A stretch of DNA of 64,000 bases from ZYF759 sp046297455 (GTDB lineage: Bacteria; Pseudomonadota; Alphaproteobacteria; Rhizobiales; Rhizobiaceae): NCBI GenBank assembly GCA_046297455.1, contig JBKBIT010000001.1:1-64000 (forward strand), in the 5' to 3' direction. Within the stretch, counting starts at the first letter, position 1, and every line of letters begins with the position of its first letter. Shown here piece after piece: positions 44,799 to 52,937 of this stretch. The notes beneath the pieces were generated by a model that saw only the letters and a list, made by a program, of their open reading frames with translations, searched no databases and was not told the origin of the DNA. The position numbers and the translations under genes were made by a program.

Positions 44799-46697
44799 TC
44801 AGGCTGAGAGACGCTGGTCGTTGGCTTGCGCATGCTGCATGGCAGCAGCGGTCCTGCGAAGCGAGTCCGCAGACGCACCGATCGCAGCATCGACCGATAG
44901 CCGGAAACCAGCCACCAGTTCGGCAAGCTGTTGAGCTTCGCGGGAAAGTCCATGGCTGGCAGCTGTCGACTGTTCCGACATGGCCGCGTTCTGCTGCGTA
45001 CCCTGGTCGATCGTCATGACAGCCGAATTGATCTCGGCCAGCCCGTTCGACTGTTCGCGCGCCGCGCTGACGATGGCGGCGACATGATCGTCGATTTCCT
45101 TGACCTGCTGGACGATGGCCTCAAGAGATTCACCCGTTTCGCCCACCAGTGCCACCCCTGCACCGACATGCTCGCCCGATTTAAGGATAAGGTCCTTGAT
45201 CTCCTTGGCGGCTGCGCCCGACCGCTGCGCCAGTTCGCGCACCTCCTGGGCGACCACGGCAAAGCCCTTGCCAGCCTCGCCGGCGCGGGCGGCCTCGACT
45301 CCAGCGTTGAGGGCCAGCAGGTTGGTCTGGAACGCAATATCGTCGATCACGCCGATGATGTTCGATATTTCGCGAGCCGAACCATCGATGAGTTCCATTG
45401 CCTCGACAGCGCGCCGGACCGTTGCGCCAGACTGTTCCGCGTCTGAACGAGTGCGGTTGACCAGCTCGCCGGCCTCCTCGGCACGTTTCGTGGAGTCGCT
45501 TACAGTTGAGGTGATCTGCTCAAGCGCTGCGGCTGTTTCTTCCACCGATGCAGCTTGCTGTTCCGTGCGCCGCGACATCTCGTCGGCTGCATTGCGGATT
45601 TCCTCGGACGTTGTGCGGACTGAAGCGGCATTCTCGCGGATCTGCTGGATGGCGACGTTCAGACCCTCGATCGAGCGGTTGTAGTCGACCCGCAGCCTTT
45701 CCAGCCGGCCGCTGAAAGGCGTCTCGATCTTGACTGAGAGGTCGCCATTGGCCAATGCGCCAAGGCCTTCTCCCAGGGCAGTCACCGCCGCATCGATGTC
45801 GCGGTCCACGGCCTGTTTCTCGGCGTCGTTGCGTGCCCGTTCGCTGTCAACCGCTTTGCGCTGCCGTTCGGCTTCGGCTTCGGCTTCGTTGCAAGCATGG
45901 GCGTTGTCGCGGAAGTCCTGCAGAGCGCGCGAAATGCGACCGAATTCATTGCTGCGGTTCGTGAATGGAATGTCGATGTCCAGCTTGCCGCTAGCAACGT
46001 CCTGAACCGCTTGTGTGAGCGTGGACAGCGGTTTGATACGATTGCGCATGACGAAGAAGGTTGCGATCGAAAACAGCACCATCACCGCCAGGCCGACAGC
46101 AATCAGGGAGTTCTGCAACGACGAAAGCTGGGCAAAGTACACAGCCATCGGAATGCCGATGAAAAGAACGCCGACATTCTGGCCGGCTGCGTTCTTCACA
46201 GGAAAGTAGCCGGTCATGAAATCGCGACCGAACAGGGTAGCGGGTCCGAAATAGGCTTCGCCCCGCGCCAGAAAGGCCTGGGCCGGATGACCTGCAGCCA
46301 GCGTTGTGCCGATGGCGCGCTCTCCATTCTCGGTGAGCACATTGGTCGAGATGCGAAGATAGTCGCTGCCTTCCATTCGGAAGACGGTCGCGACGCCACC
46401 AATGGCCTGCGCGGTGCGATCGACGAGGTCGTGATTGCGCAGCTCGGGCATCGCTGCCGCAGACACGGTCGTGAGTTCCTCTCCATCGATGCCGATGTCT
46501 ATACCTCTGACAGTCGCCTCCGCCATGACCGCCATGGTTCGGGTGGCATTGATGGCGTCCTGCATTGCCATGAAGTTGACCGTCTGGCGCATGTTGTATG
46601 TCATCGTTGCAACCACGACGCCGATGCCCAGCAGCACCAGAACCAGTGTCAGCGCAACGCTCTGCACGACGATGGATGATTTGAAAAACCGCAGCAT
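44799..46697 (-). CDS. Membrane methyl-accepting chemotaxis protein with Cache-type sensor
   Basis: This 632-aa receptor has TM1 (VALTLVLVLLGIGVVVATM), a periplasmic domain of about 160 residues resembling single-Cache (FRMEGSDYLRISTNV, YFGPATLFGRDFMTGYFPV), TM2 (SLIAVGLAVMVLFSIATFFV), HAMP (NRIKPLSTLTQAVQDVASGK) and a cytoplasmic signalling domain with the hairpin tip IIGVIDDIAFQTNLLALNAG. The C-terminus lacks a CheR-type pentapeptide. No che genes are adjacent. The YFGPATLFGR pattern is common in receptors for small organic acids, but ligand is unproven. Confidence 0.92.
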   Translation of the reverse strand: MLRFFKSSIVVQSVALTLVLVLLGIGVVVATMTYNMRQTVNFMAMQDAINATRTMAVMAEATVRGIDIGIDGEELTTVSAAAMPELRNHDLVDRTAQAIGGVATVFRMEGSDYLRISTNVLTENGERAIGTTLAAGHPAQAFLARGEAYFGPATLFGRDFMTGYFPVKNAAGQNVGVLFIGIPMAVYFAQLSSLQNSLIAVGLAVMVLFSIATFFVMRNRIKPLSTLTQAVQDVASGKLDIDIPFTNRSNEFGRISRALQDFRDNAHACNEAEAEAERQRKAVDSERARNDAEKQAVDRDIDAAVTALGEGLGALANGDLSVKIETPFSGRLERLRVDYNRSIEGLNVAIQQIRENAASVRTTSEEIRNAADEMSRRTEQQAASVEETAAALEQITSTVSDSTKRAEEAGELVNRTRSDAEQSGATVRRAVEAMELIDGSAREISNIIGVIDDIAFQTNLLALNAGVEAARAGEAGKGFAVVAQEVRELAQRSGAAAKEIKDLILKSGEHVGAGVALVGETGESLEAIVQQVKEIDDHVAAIVSAAREQSNGLAEINSAVMTIDQGTQQNAAMSEQSTAASHGLSREAQQLAELVAGFRLSVDAAIGASADSLRRTAAAMQHAQANDQRLSA

Positions 46698-46860
46698 GTC
46701 GATCCCCTCAAAGTCCGCGGAAGAAGTCGGTATATGCGCGGCATCATAAATGCCAAATATTTTAATAAACCGTGACGTGTATCGCGGTATTGCTGCGACC
46801 GCGTTGCCGTTAAATTAGCCGGTGAGATAAATCGTCTGTCATTTGATGACTGAACAAGAA

Positions 46861-46877
46861 ATCTCAATATTTGAGAT
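46861..46877. promoter_or_regulatory. 17-bp palindrome upstream of the chemoreceptor gene
   Basis: ATCTCAA and TTGAGAT are perfect 7-bp arms around TAT. It lies in an AT-rich 254-bp intergenic region between arsC's end and the chemoreceptor start, about 165 bp upstream of the latter. It could be a repressor operator or a weak hairpin; no regulator is assigned. Confidence 0.35.
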
Positions 46878-46951
46878 CACGCTGAAGATTGGATGCTCAT
46901 TCACACTGATGTAGCTTGGGGCGAGGCAGGTTGCTGTGAAGCTGCGGCAGC

Positions 46952-47362
46952 TTAGTGATCTCTGACGGGAATTTTCTGGCCATCCTCCTTTTCAAAGATG
47001 CCGATGTCCGGATTCGGGAGAATCTCCAGAACCACCTCGGAGGGCCGGCACAGTCGGACGCCCTTCTGTGTCACGACTATGGGGCGGTTGATCAGGATGG
47101 GGTGCGCGATCATGAAGTCGACCAGCTCGTCGTCGCTCCATTTCTCGTCGTCGAGGTCCAGCTCGTCATAAGGGGTGCCCTTGCGGCGCAACAGGTCGCG
47201 GGGCGCGATACCCATCGCTGAGATGAGTTCCACCAACCTGTCGCGGCTTGGCGGGGTCTTGAGATACTCGATCACCTCGGGTTCTTCGCCCGACTGGCGG
47301 ATCATGGCCAGCGTGTTGCGGGAAGTGCCGCAGGCGGGGTTGTGGTAGATGGTGACGGGCAT
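46952..47362 (-). CDS. arsC: Arsenate reductase, glutaredoxin-dependent ArsC type
   Basis: This 136-aa cytoplasmic enzyme reduces arsenate to arsenite. The catalytic Cys is in YHNPACGTSRNTLAMIR, and the arginine-containing HPILINRPIVVT and VRLCRPSEVVLEIL segments match the R773 ArsC fold. ATG 47362 is preferred to 47371. It overlaps the end of the acr3 gene and completes the arsR-acr3-arsC unit. Confidence 0.93.
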   Translation of the reverse strand: MPVTIYHNPACGTSRNTLAMIRQSGEEPEVIEYLKTPPSRDRLVELISAMGIAPRDLLRRKGTPYDELDLDDEKWSDDELVDFMIAHPILINRPIVVTQKGVRLCRPSEVVLEILPNPDIGIFEKEDGQKIPVRDH

Positions 47363-47367
47363 TGGCC

Positions 47368-48453
47368 TCATTCTCCCTTGGGAAACCAGTGCTGCGTGCG
47401 ATTTGCGAAGGCCACCAGCGACAGCATGACCGGCACCTCAACCAGCACACCGACGACGGTGGCGAGTGCCGCGCCGGAGTTGAGGCCAAACAGCCCGATT
47501 GCAACGGCAACCGCCAGTTCGAAGAAGTTGGACGTGCCGATAAGGGCGCAGGGTGCCGCGATGTTGAAGGGCACCTTCCAGGCCTTCGCGGCCACATAGG
47601 CGACGAAGAAGATGCCATAGGCCTGGATAAGCAGGGGGATGGCGATCAGCAGGATGATCAGCGGTCGCTCGAGAATGACATTGCCCTGGAAGCCGAACAG
47701 GATCACCACCGTCGCCAGGAGGCCGATCACCGAGGCAGGCTTAATCCGGGCGGTGAAATCGGCGACCGCCTTGTTGCCTTCTCCGGGTGGCGATTGCGCA
47801 ATGATCCGCTGGCGCGTGAGGATGCCGGCCACGAGTGGCAGGAGCACGTAGAGGCCGACCGACAGCAGCAGCGTTTCCCACGGTACGGTCAGGTCTGTGA
47901 CGCCCAACAGGATTGCCACGATCGGGGCGAAGGCGAAGATCATGATAACGTCATTCACCGAGACCTGAACCAGCGTGTAGGTCGGGTCGCCCCGCGTCAG
48001 TTGGCTCCACACGAACACCATAGCGGTGCAGGGCGCGGCGCCGAGGATGATCAGCCCCGCGATGTATTGCTGGGCATCGGCCGGGTCGATCAGCGGTGCA
48101 AAGACGTAATCGAAGAACAGGACCGCCAGCGCCGCCATGGTGAACGGCTTGACCAGCCAGTTCACTACCAGCGTGATGACCAGCCCCTTCGGCTTGTCGT
48201 TGACTTTTGCCAGACTGGCAAAGTCGACATTGACCATCATCGGGTAGACCATCGCCCAGATCAGGATGGCAACGACCAGATTGACCGAGGCGTATTCCAT
48301 CGCAGCGAGTGCACCGACGACGCCAGGCGCGAGGTTGCCCAGCGCGATACCCGCGACCATGCAGATGGCAACCCAGACGGAAAGCCACTTTTCGAAAAAG
48401 CCTATTCCCGCGGGAGGCACTGGTACGACGGCTGCGTCAGACCGTGATTGCAT
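47368..48453 (-). CDS. acr3: Arsenite efflux permease, ACR3 family
   Basis: This 361-aa inner-membrane exporter has ten membrane segments and the ACR3 signature Cys in LGAAPCTAMVFVWSQLTRGD, together with VSVNDVIMIFAFAPI and APCALIGTSNFFELAVAVAI. It is unrelated to ArsB. The start at 48453 follows AGAGGAAG and lies within the end of arsR (17-bp overlap). It extrudes the arsenite made by ArsC. Confidence 0.94.
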   Translation of the reverse strand: MQSRSDAAVVPVPPAGIGFFEKWLSVWVAICMVAGIALGNLAPGVVGALAAMEYASVNLVVAILIWAMVYPMMVNVDFASLAKVNDKPKGLVITLVVNWLVKPFTMAALAVLFFDYVFAPLIDPADAQQYIAGLIILGAAPCTAMVFVWSQLTRGDPTYTLVQVSVNDVIMIFAFAPIVAILLGVTDLTVPWETLLLSVGLYVLLPLVAGILTRQRIIAQSPPGEGNKAVADFTARIKPASVIGLLATVVILFGFQGNVILERPLIILLIAIPLLIQAYGIFFVAYVAAKAWKVPFNIAAPCALIGTSNFFELAVAVAIGLFGLNSGAALATVVGVLVEVPVMLSLVAFANRTQHWFPKGE

Positions 48454-48799
48454 GATCTTCCTCTGGGGCACTGGTGCAGGTGATTGCCTCGATGACCGGC
48501 TGGCAAAGCTCCGGCGCGCCTGCGCAGCAATCCTCCATCAGGAAGGCGAGCAGGTCGCGAAAGCCTGTCATGTCGGCGATGTAGCGAACGGTCCTGCCGT
48601 CACGCTCCGCCACGATGAGCCCGGCGCCGGCCAGCACCTTTAGATGCGCCGACATCGTGTTCTGAACCGTATCCAGCCTTGCGGCGATCTCGCCGGCCGG
48701 CAAGCCGTCTCTGCCTGCCTTGACCAGCAGACGAAAGACCTCGAGCCGGGTTTCCTGGCCGAGCGCCGCGAGTGCTCCGAGGGCGTCCTTTTCATCCAT
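48437..48799 (-). CDS. arsR: ArsR-family arsenite-responsive repressor
   Basis: This 120-aa repressor has a winged HTH (LPAGEIAARLDTVQNTMSAH, LKVLAGAGLIVAERDGRTV). The usual ELCVCDL metal site in the DNA-binding helix is absent; instead Cys91, Cys92 and Cys99 occur in MEDCCAGAPELC, plus Cys108. This matches the C-terminal arsenite site of the Acidithiobacillus ferrooxidans-type ArsR. It is autoregulated in all likelihood through the palindrome just upstream and heads the ars operon. Confidence 0.93.
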   Translation of the reverse strand: MDEKDALGALAALGQETRLEVFRLLVKAGRDGLPAGEIAARLDTVQNTMSAHLKVLAGAGLIVAERDGRTVRYIADMTGFRDLLAFLMEDCCAGAPELCQPVIEAITCTSAPEEDHAITV

Positions 48800-48801
48800 A
48801 T

Positions 48802-48817
48802 ATCCAAGTATCTGGAT
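48802..48817. promoter_or_regulatory. Probable ArsR operator
   Basis: ATCCA-AGTATC-TGGAT is an inverted repeat starting 3 bp upstream of the arsR ATG, with AT-rich flanks (ATATCC...GGATTTAT). Its position over the arsR 5' end fits autorepression. It is also about 90 bp upstream of the divergent YeeE gene. Confidence 0.5.
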
Positions 48818-48907
48818 TTATCAGAATGTGTAAAGAGGGATTCTACGGGATGGTTTGCATGTGTCGGTCGGGCCTATATGTCCCTGCTACGGCATGCGGA
48901 GCTACAG

Positions 48908-49993
48908 ATGGATTTTCTTCCCCTCATTGATCTTCTGGACGAGAACGGCGCGGCTATTGCTGGTGGCGCGGCCATTGGCCTGGTCTTTGGCCTGCTTGCG
49001 CAGCGTAGTGCCTTCTGCACGCGTACTGCGGTGCTGGATCTCGCGCGGGGCAGGGGGCTCGTGGCCGCAGCCACCTGGGCGCTGGGCTTTGCGGTTGCCC
49101 TGCTCGCGGTCCAGTTCATGGTGTGGCGGGGTGACCTGCTGCTGAGCGAAACCCGGTTCCTCGCCACGCCGCAGAGCCTGTCGGGCGCGTTGATCGGCGG
49201 ACTCCTGTTCGGCGTTGGCATGGCGCTGGCGCGTGGCTGCGTCTCGCGGCTCGTCGTGCTCACCGGCACGGGTAATCTGCGCGCGCTCTTCTGTCTCACC
49301 GTCGTGGCTTTCATCGGCATGGCAACGCTGACGGGCTTCCTCGTTCCGGCGCGCGATCCCGTAGCCGCGCTCTGGAACACGGCGGCGATCGGCGGCAACG
49401 ATATTCTCGGCCATTTCCGCCTCGGCGCGCTGGCGGGCGTGGTGATCGGCGCCGTGGCACTGGCCGGTGCTGTCTTGCTCGCCTTTGCCGCGCGCATCTC
49501 TTTCTGGCGGGCGATCGGTGGCGTCGGGATCGGCCTGTGCGTGGCGGTCGGCTGGTACTTTACCTATCACCTGTCCGCCCAGCTCTTCGATCCCATTCCC
49601 GTCGAGAGCCTGTCCTTCGTGCGGCCTGTGGCAACCACCGGCGCGCTGCTTGTCGACTGGTCGCTGGTCCCGCGGATGGATCAGGGGCTGTTTGCGGGGG
49701 TCGTTGCGGGGGCGCTCGTCGGTGCGCTGATCGGCGGCGACTTCCGGATCCAGACATTTTCCGAGCCCGGTACGCCATCCATCTTCCGCTACGCCGCCGG
49801 TGCAGCTCTGATGGGATTTGGCGGGGTGCTCGCCGGCGGCTGCACGGTCGGTGCGGGGCTTTCGGGCGGGTCGATCCTGGTCGTCACCGCGCTGATGGCG
49901 CTCGCAGCAATGGCGGTCGGTGCCATCATCACCGACCGTATCGTGGATCGCAAGCTGCCGGCCGACGAGAAATCTGCATCACGGGCAGCCTAG
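48908..49993 (+). CDS. YeeE/YedE family transporter, probable thiosulfate/sulfur-compound importer
   Basis: This 361-aa inner-membrane protein has about nine or ten hydrophobic segments in two pseudo-repeats. The conserved cysteines of the TsuA-like family are in AQRSAFCTRTAVLD, MALARGCVSRLVV and LAGGCTVGAGLSGGS. TsuA takes up thiosulfate, and the soxYZ/fcc genes on the opposite strand make a sulfur-compound substrate likely here. GGAG is eight bases before ATG 48908; the frame is open upstream through arsR but not conserved. It is divergent from arsR. Confidence 0.85.
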   Translation: MDFLPLIDLLDENGAAIAGGAAIGLVFGLLAQRSAFCTRTAVLDLARGRGLVAAATWALGFAVALLAVQFMVWRGDLLLSETRFLATPQSLSGALIGGLLFGVGMALARGCVSRLVVLTGTGNLRALFCLTVVAFIGMATLTGFLVPARDPVAALWNTAAIGGNDILGHFRLGALAGVVIGAVALAGAVLLAFAARISFWRAIGGVGIGLCVAVGWYFTYHLSAQLFDPIPVESLSFVRPVATTGALLVDWSLVPRMDQGLFAGVVAGALVGALIGGDFRIQTFSEPGTPSIFRYAAGAALMGFGGVLAGGCTVGAGLSGGSILVVTALMALAAMAVGAIITDRIVDRKLPADEKSASRAA

Positions 49994-50002
49994 AAAAGTA
50001 AA

Positions 50003-50022
50003 CGGCGGGCCGAAGCCCGCCG
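50003..50022 (-). terminator. UUCG-loop terminator of the sox/fcc operon
   Basis: On the minus strand, GGCGGGC-TTCG-GCCCGCC forms a 7-8-bp stem closed by a stable UUCG tetraloop and is followed by GTTTACTTTTC. It lies beyond the stop of the flavoprotein gene at 50058 and may also serve the convergent YeeE gene. Confidence 0.7.
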
Positions 50023-50057
50023 CGTGCCGCTGCCTGAGATGTTAAGGCCTTTTCGGC

Positions 50058-51347
50058 TCAGGAGAACATGTCCTCGATGATGCCGTCGTACCAGCCGAGG
50101 CTTTCCTCGTAGGTTTCCTGGCGCAGTTCGTCGCTCTCGCCGGTCTGCGAGATGAACGACGAAACGCTCTCGATCTTCTCTTCGGTCGGCTGGTACTGCG
50201 CGCCGACCTTGACGCCGTCATTGGTCTCGATCAGCGACCAGCAGGTGTTGGCGTAACGTGCAGGGAAAACGTTGGCGTCGGTCAGTTCGCCACGGATGTT
50301 CATTGCTGCCACCTTGGCCTGACTGTTGGCCGAGAAGCCCGATTTCGGCATGTCGCCAGCCACCGTCGCGTCGCCGAGCACGTAGATTTCCTCGTCTTCC
50401 TGACTGCGCATGGTGAAGGGGTCGATCGGCACCCAACCAGCCTCGTTGGTGAGTCCTGCCTCATGCGCGATGGCACCAGCTCGCTGTGCCGGGATGATGT
50501 TCAGGAGCGCGCCCTCGAAGGTGTCGAAATCGGTCTCGACCGTACCGGCCTCGGCATCGACATTGACGATGCCTCCATGGATGTCGGGGCCGTACCACTC
50601 GATCATGCCCGGATAGTGGCGGGCCCACCCCTCCTCAAAGAGTGCCTGTTTGGAGAAGGATGGCTTCGGATCGATCACGTAGATCCGCGAATTCTCGAAA
50701 CCCTTCCGCTTCAAGACATGGGCAAACATCGAAACGCGCTCATACGGGCCGGGAGGGCAGCGATAGGGGTTTGGCGGTGCCACCATGACGATGTGCTGGC
50801 CGTCTTCGAGCGCGTCGAGCTTTTCCTTCAGGATCTGCGTCTGGCGGCCGGCCTGCCAGGCATGCGGCGCGATCTCGGCGACGTCCTGCGAGTAGCCGGG
50901 CACGGAATCGTAGACGATGTCGATGCCGGGCGAAAGCACCAGCCGGTCATATTCGACCGTGTCGCCATTATCGAGCGATACCGTCTTGGACGCGCGATCG
51001 ACGCCGGTGGCGTAGGCCGTGATCTTGGTGATGCCGTGATTGGCAACGAGTTGCTCCCAATCGTGGGTGATGTCATCGAAGGACTGGAAATCGCCCAGAT
51101 AGAGGTTCGAGAAGAAGCAGGTGGTGAAGCTCTCATTGGCGTCGATCAGGGTGACGTCGATCGCGCCATTGGAGTCCTTGGCGATGTAGCGGGCTGCCGT
51201 CGCGCCACCGGGTCCACCGCCGACCACGACCACGCGTGGCCGCCCCTGCGCCCTCAGATAGGCCGGCATCGCCAGCGTGGCGGCGCCCGCGCCAAGAAGC
51301 GCGCCGAAATGGCGCCGGTTGATGTTTGTCTTGAACCTGGTGGTCAT
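50058..51347 (-). CDS. soxF: Flavocytochrome c sulfide dehydrogenase flavoprotein subunit (FccB/SoxF type)
   Basis: This 429-aa periplasmic flavoprotein oxidises sulfide to sulfur/polysulfide. A Tat signal (NINRRHFGALLGAGAATLA) fits export with bound FAD. The FAD motif is VVVVGGGPGGATAARYI; redox cysteines are likely in SFTTCFFSNLYLG and ANTCWSLIE, which form the active disulfide in FccB. ATG 51347 has GGAGGATCACC before it. It partners with the small cytochrome encoded directly upstream. Confidence 0.92.
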   Translation of the reverse strand: MTTRFKTNINRRHFGALLGAGAATLAMPAYLRAQGRPRVVVVGGGPGGATAARYIAKDSNGAIDVTLIDANESFTTCFFSNLYLGDFQSFDDITHDWEQLVANHGITKITAYATGVDRASKTVSLDNGDTVEYDRLVLSPGIDIVYDSVPGYSQDVAEIAPHAWQAGRQTQILKEKLDALEDGQHIVMVAPPNPYRCPPGPYERVSMFAHVLKRKGFENSRIYVIDPKPSFSKQALFEEGWARHYPGMIEWYGPDIHGGIVNVDAEAGTVETDFDTFEGALLNIIPAQRAGAIAHEAGLTNEAGWVPIDPFTMRSQEDEEIYVLGDATVAGDMPKSGFSANSQAKVAAMNIRGELTDANVFPARYANTCWSLIETNDGVKVGAQYQPTEEKIESVSSFISQTGESDELRQETYEESLGWYDGIIEDMFS

Positions 51348-51388
51348 GGTGATCCTCCGGACCGTTTGCCTGCGTGATCTTCGAAAAT

Positions 51389-51763
51389 TCAGTGCTGTTG
51401 GCACCCTGTGAAATGCGCGGCGAGCGCCGCGATCTCCTCATCGGACAGCCGCGCCGCGGTGGTGCGCATGACCTCGTTCAGGCGGATGCCCTCGCGGTAT
51501 TCAACCATCGCGCGAACGAAGTGATGTTCGTCAATGCCGTTGATCTGGGGGATGCCCTCGGCTGGCGCACTGCGGCGGTGGCAGGTGGCGCATTCGCCGC
51601 CCAGATACTCGCCATATGCCGGGTCGCCATCAATGGCCATGATCGCCTCGACCTTGGCATCGATCTGATCAACATCGCGGTCGGCCTTTGCGGGCACCAT
51701 CGCCCCGGCAAAAACAAGTGACGCCACCGTCGTCAAAGCTGCCACCAAACGCGTTGCTTGCAC
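51389..51763 (-). CDS. soxE: Monohaem cytochrome c subunit (FccA/SoxE type)
   Basis: This 124-aa periplasmic cytochrome has a signal peptide (VAALTTVASLVFAGAMVPAKA) and one haem site, GGECATCHRRS, with a likely distal Met in RLNEVMRTTAARL. The start is a GTG at 51763, seven bases after AGGAG; the open frame to 51817 is unsupported. It lies 41 bp upstream of the FccB-type gene and would accept electrons from it. It is about half the size of dihaem FccA. Confidence 0.88.
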   Translation of the reverse strand: MQATRLVAALTTVASLVFAGAMVPAKADRDVDQIDAKVEAIMAIDGDPAYGEYLGGECATCHRRSAPAEGIPQINGIDEHHFVRAMVEYREGIRLNEVMRTTAARLSDEEIAALAAHFTGCQQH

Positions 51764-51924
51764 GCACCATCTCCTAGGGTCACGATCGGTACTTTCCGCT
51801 GCCCAGGCCAATTTCACACGGCAGCATAAGGAATGCAGGGCAGTTGATGCTCAATTCAATCGAATCGGCGCCAACTCGTTCCGCATTTCCATGAATTGGC
51901 GAAACAGCGTTCTCCTAGCGCCAG

Positions 51925-52245
51925 TCAGGACACTGTGATGGACCGTTCGTCTGTGTAAACGGATCCGTCGTCGTCGTGCCACTCGAAGTAGAACGTACCG
52001 CTTGCCGGAACCTTGGCCGTGAACTCGAAATACGGATTGGCAGCAATTGCGGTATCGAGGTCACATGCGAACACCGTCTGGCCCTCGAAGTCGCAGGTGA
52101 AGCGATTGATGATCCGGCGGGGAACCGTCTCGCCGCTCGAGTCTCGCCGCTGGCCATTCTCCATGACATGGCTGATGAGGGCGCGAATGGTGATGATCTC
52201 GCCGGGGGCCGCGGTATCGGGAAGGCTTACGCGGGGTCTGGACAT
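51925..52245 (-). CDS. soxZ: Thiosulfate oxidation carrier subunit SoxZ
   Basis: This 106-aa protein is the SoxZ half of the SoxYZ carrier. Hallmarks are IITIRALISHVMENGQRRD, a central RRIINRFTCDFEGQTVF and the C-terminal immunoglobulin-like FEFTAKVPASGTFYFEWHDD. No signal peptide is present because SoxZ is exported by hitch-hiking with SoxY through Tat. It lies 14 bp downstream of soxY. Confidence 0.95.
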   Translation of the reverse strand: MSRPRVSLPDTAAPGEIITIRALISHVMENGQRRDSSGETVPRRIINRFTCDFEGQTVFACDLDTAIAANPYFEFTAKVPASGTFYFEWHDDDGSVYTDERSITVS

Positions 52246-52259
52246 GGTCTTTCTCCTCG

Positions 52260-52715
52260 TCAGGTCACGCAGCCGCCGATGGCCACGTCGACTTCGCGCT
52301 CGTCGATGAAGTAGCGCCCGTCCGACATTCTGGCGATGGCGATCAGTTTCTGGGTTGTGGCGAGGCGGACACGCGTGGAAACAGATGCCGCGCCGCTCAT
52401 CGCAGAAAAATGGAAGGTGGCGATGATCGGGTTTGGATTGCGCTCCGCCAACACGATGACCGATTCGACAAGATCGTCGCCCTCCATTGCGCTGTCGACT
52501 TCCACGGCCAGCGGCACAGCGCTGCCGTTTTCCACGCGCTCAGCCACGATCAACCGCACCTTGCCGGACTCGGGCGTCTGGCCGTCAGTGAACCGTGCAA
52601 CCTCGTCAGCCGCGGCTTCGGGACTTGCCAGCGAAGGGTAGATCGGTAGCACCGCCATCCCGGCGGCGCTTGCAGCCAACGCGAGCATGCGACGTCTGGA
52701 AATGAATGATGTCAT
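52260..52715 (-). CDS. soxY: Thiosulfate oxidation carrier subunit SoxY
   Basis: This 151-aa periplasmic carrier has a Tat signal (FISRRRMLALAASAAGMAV) and the SoxY domain. The sulfur-carrying cysteine is near the C-terminus in VDVAIGGCVT. The usual tail is GGCGG, so the two residues after the Cys differ (VT for GG). It opens the short soxYZ-soxEF-like unit; no soxX, A, B, C or D is seen in this window. It is divergent from the AI-2E family gene. Confidence 0.93.
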   Translation of the reverse strand: MTSFISRRRMLALAASAAGMAVLPIYPSLASPEAAADEVARFTDGQTPESGKVRLIVAERVENGSAVPLAVEVDSAMEGDDLVESVIVLAERNPNPIIATFHFSAMSGAASVSTRVRLATTQKLIAIARMSDGRYFIDEREVDVAIGGCVT

Positions 52716-52937
52716 CTGTCGTTCGCCTCGATCAATGGTTGAGATCCAACATAGGGTCGTGAGGCAGGGACCTCAACGTCCCAGTCTGAAACGCATTGCC
52801 AGTGTCAGTCTTTCATGGCGAAACCCGTTCCAATTCCCGGGGCGGATTGGGAACCGATTCCTCCCTTGCCAGTTTTCTACCCATATTGCCCGGGCCGTTG
52901 CCCTATTCGGGCGCGACTGCCGGAGCCTGAAACAAAC

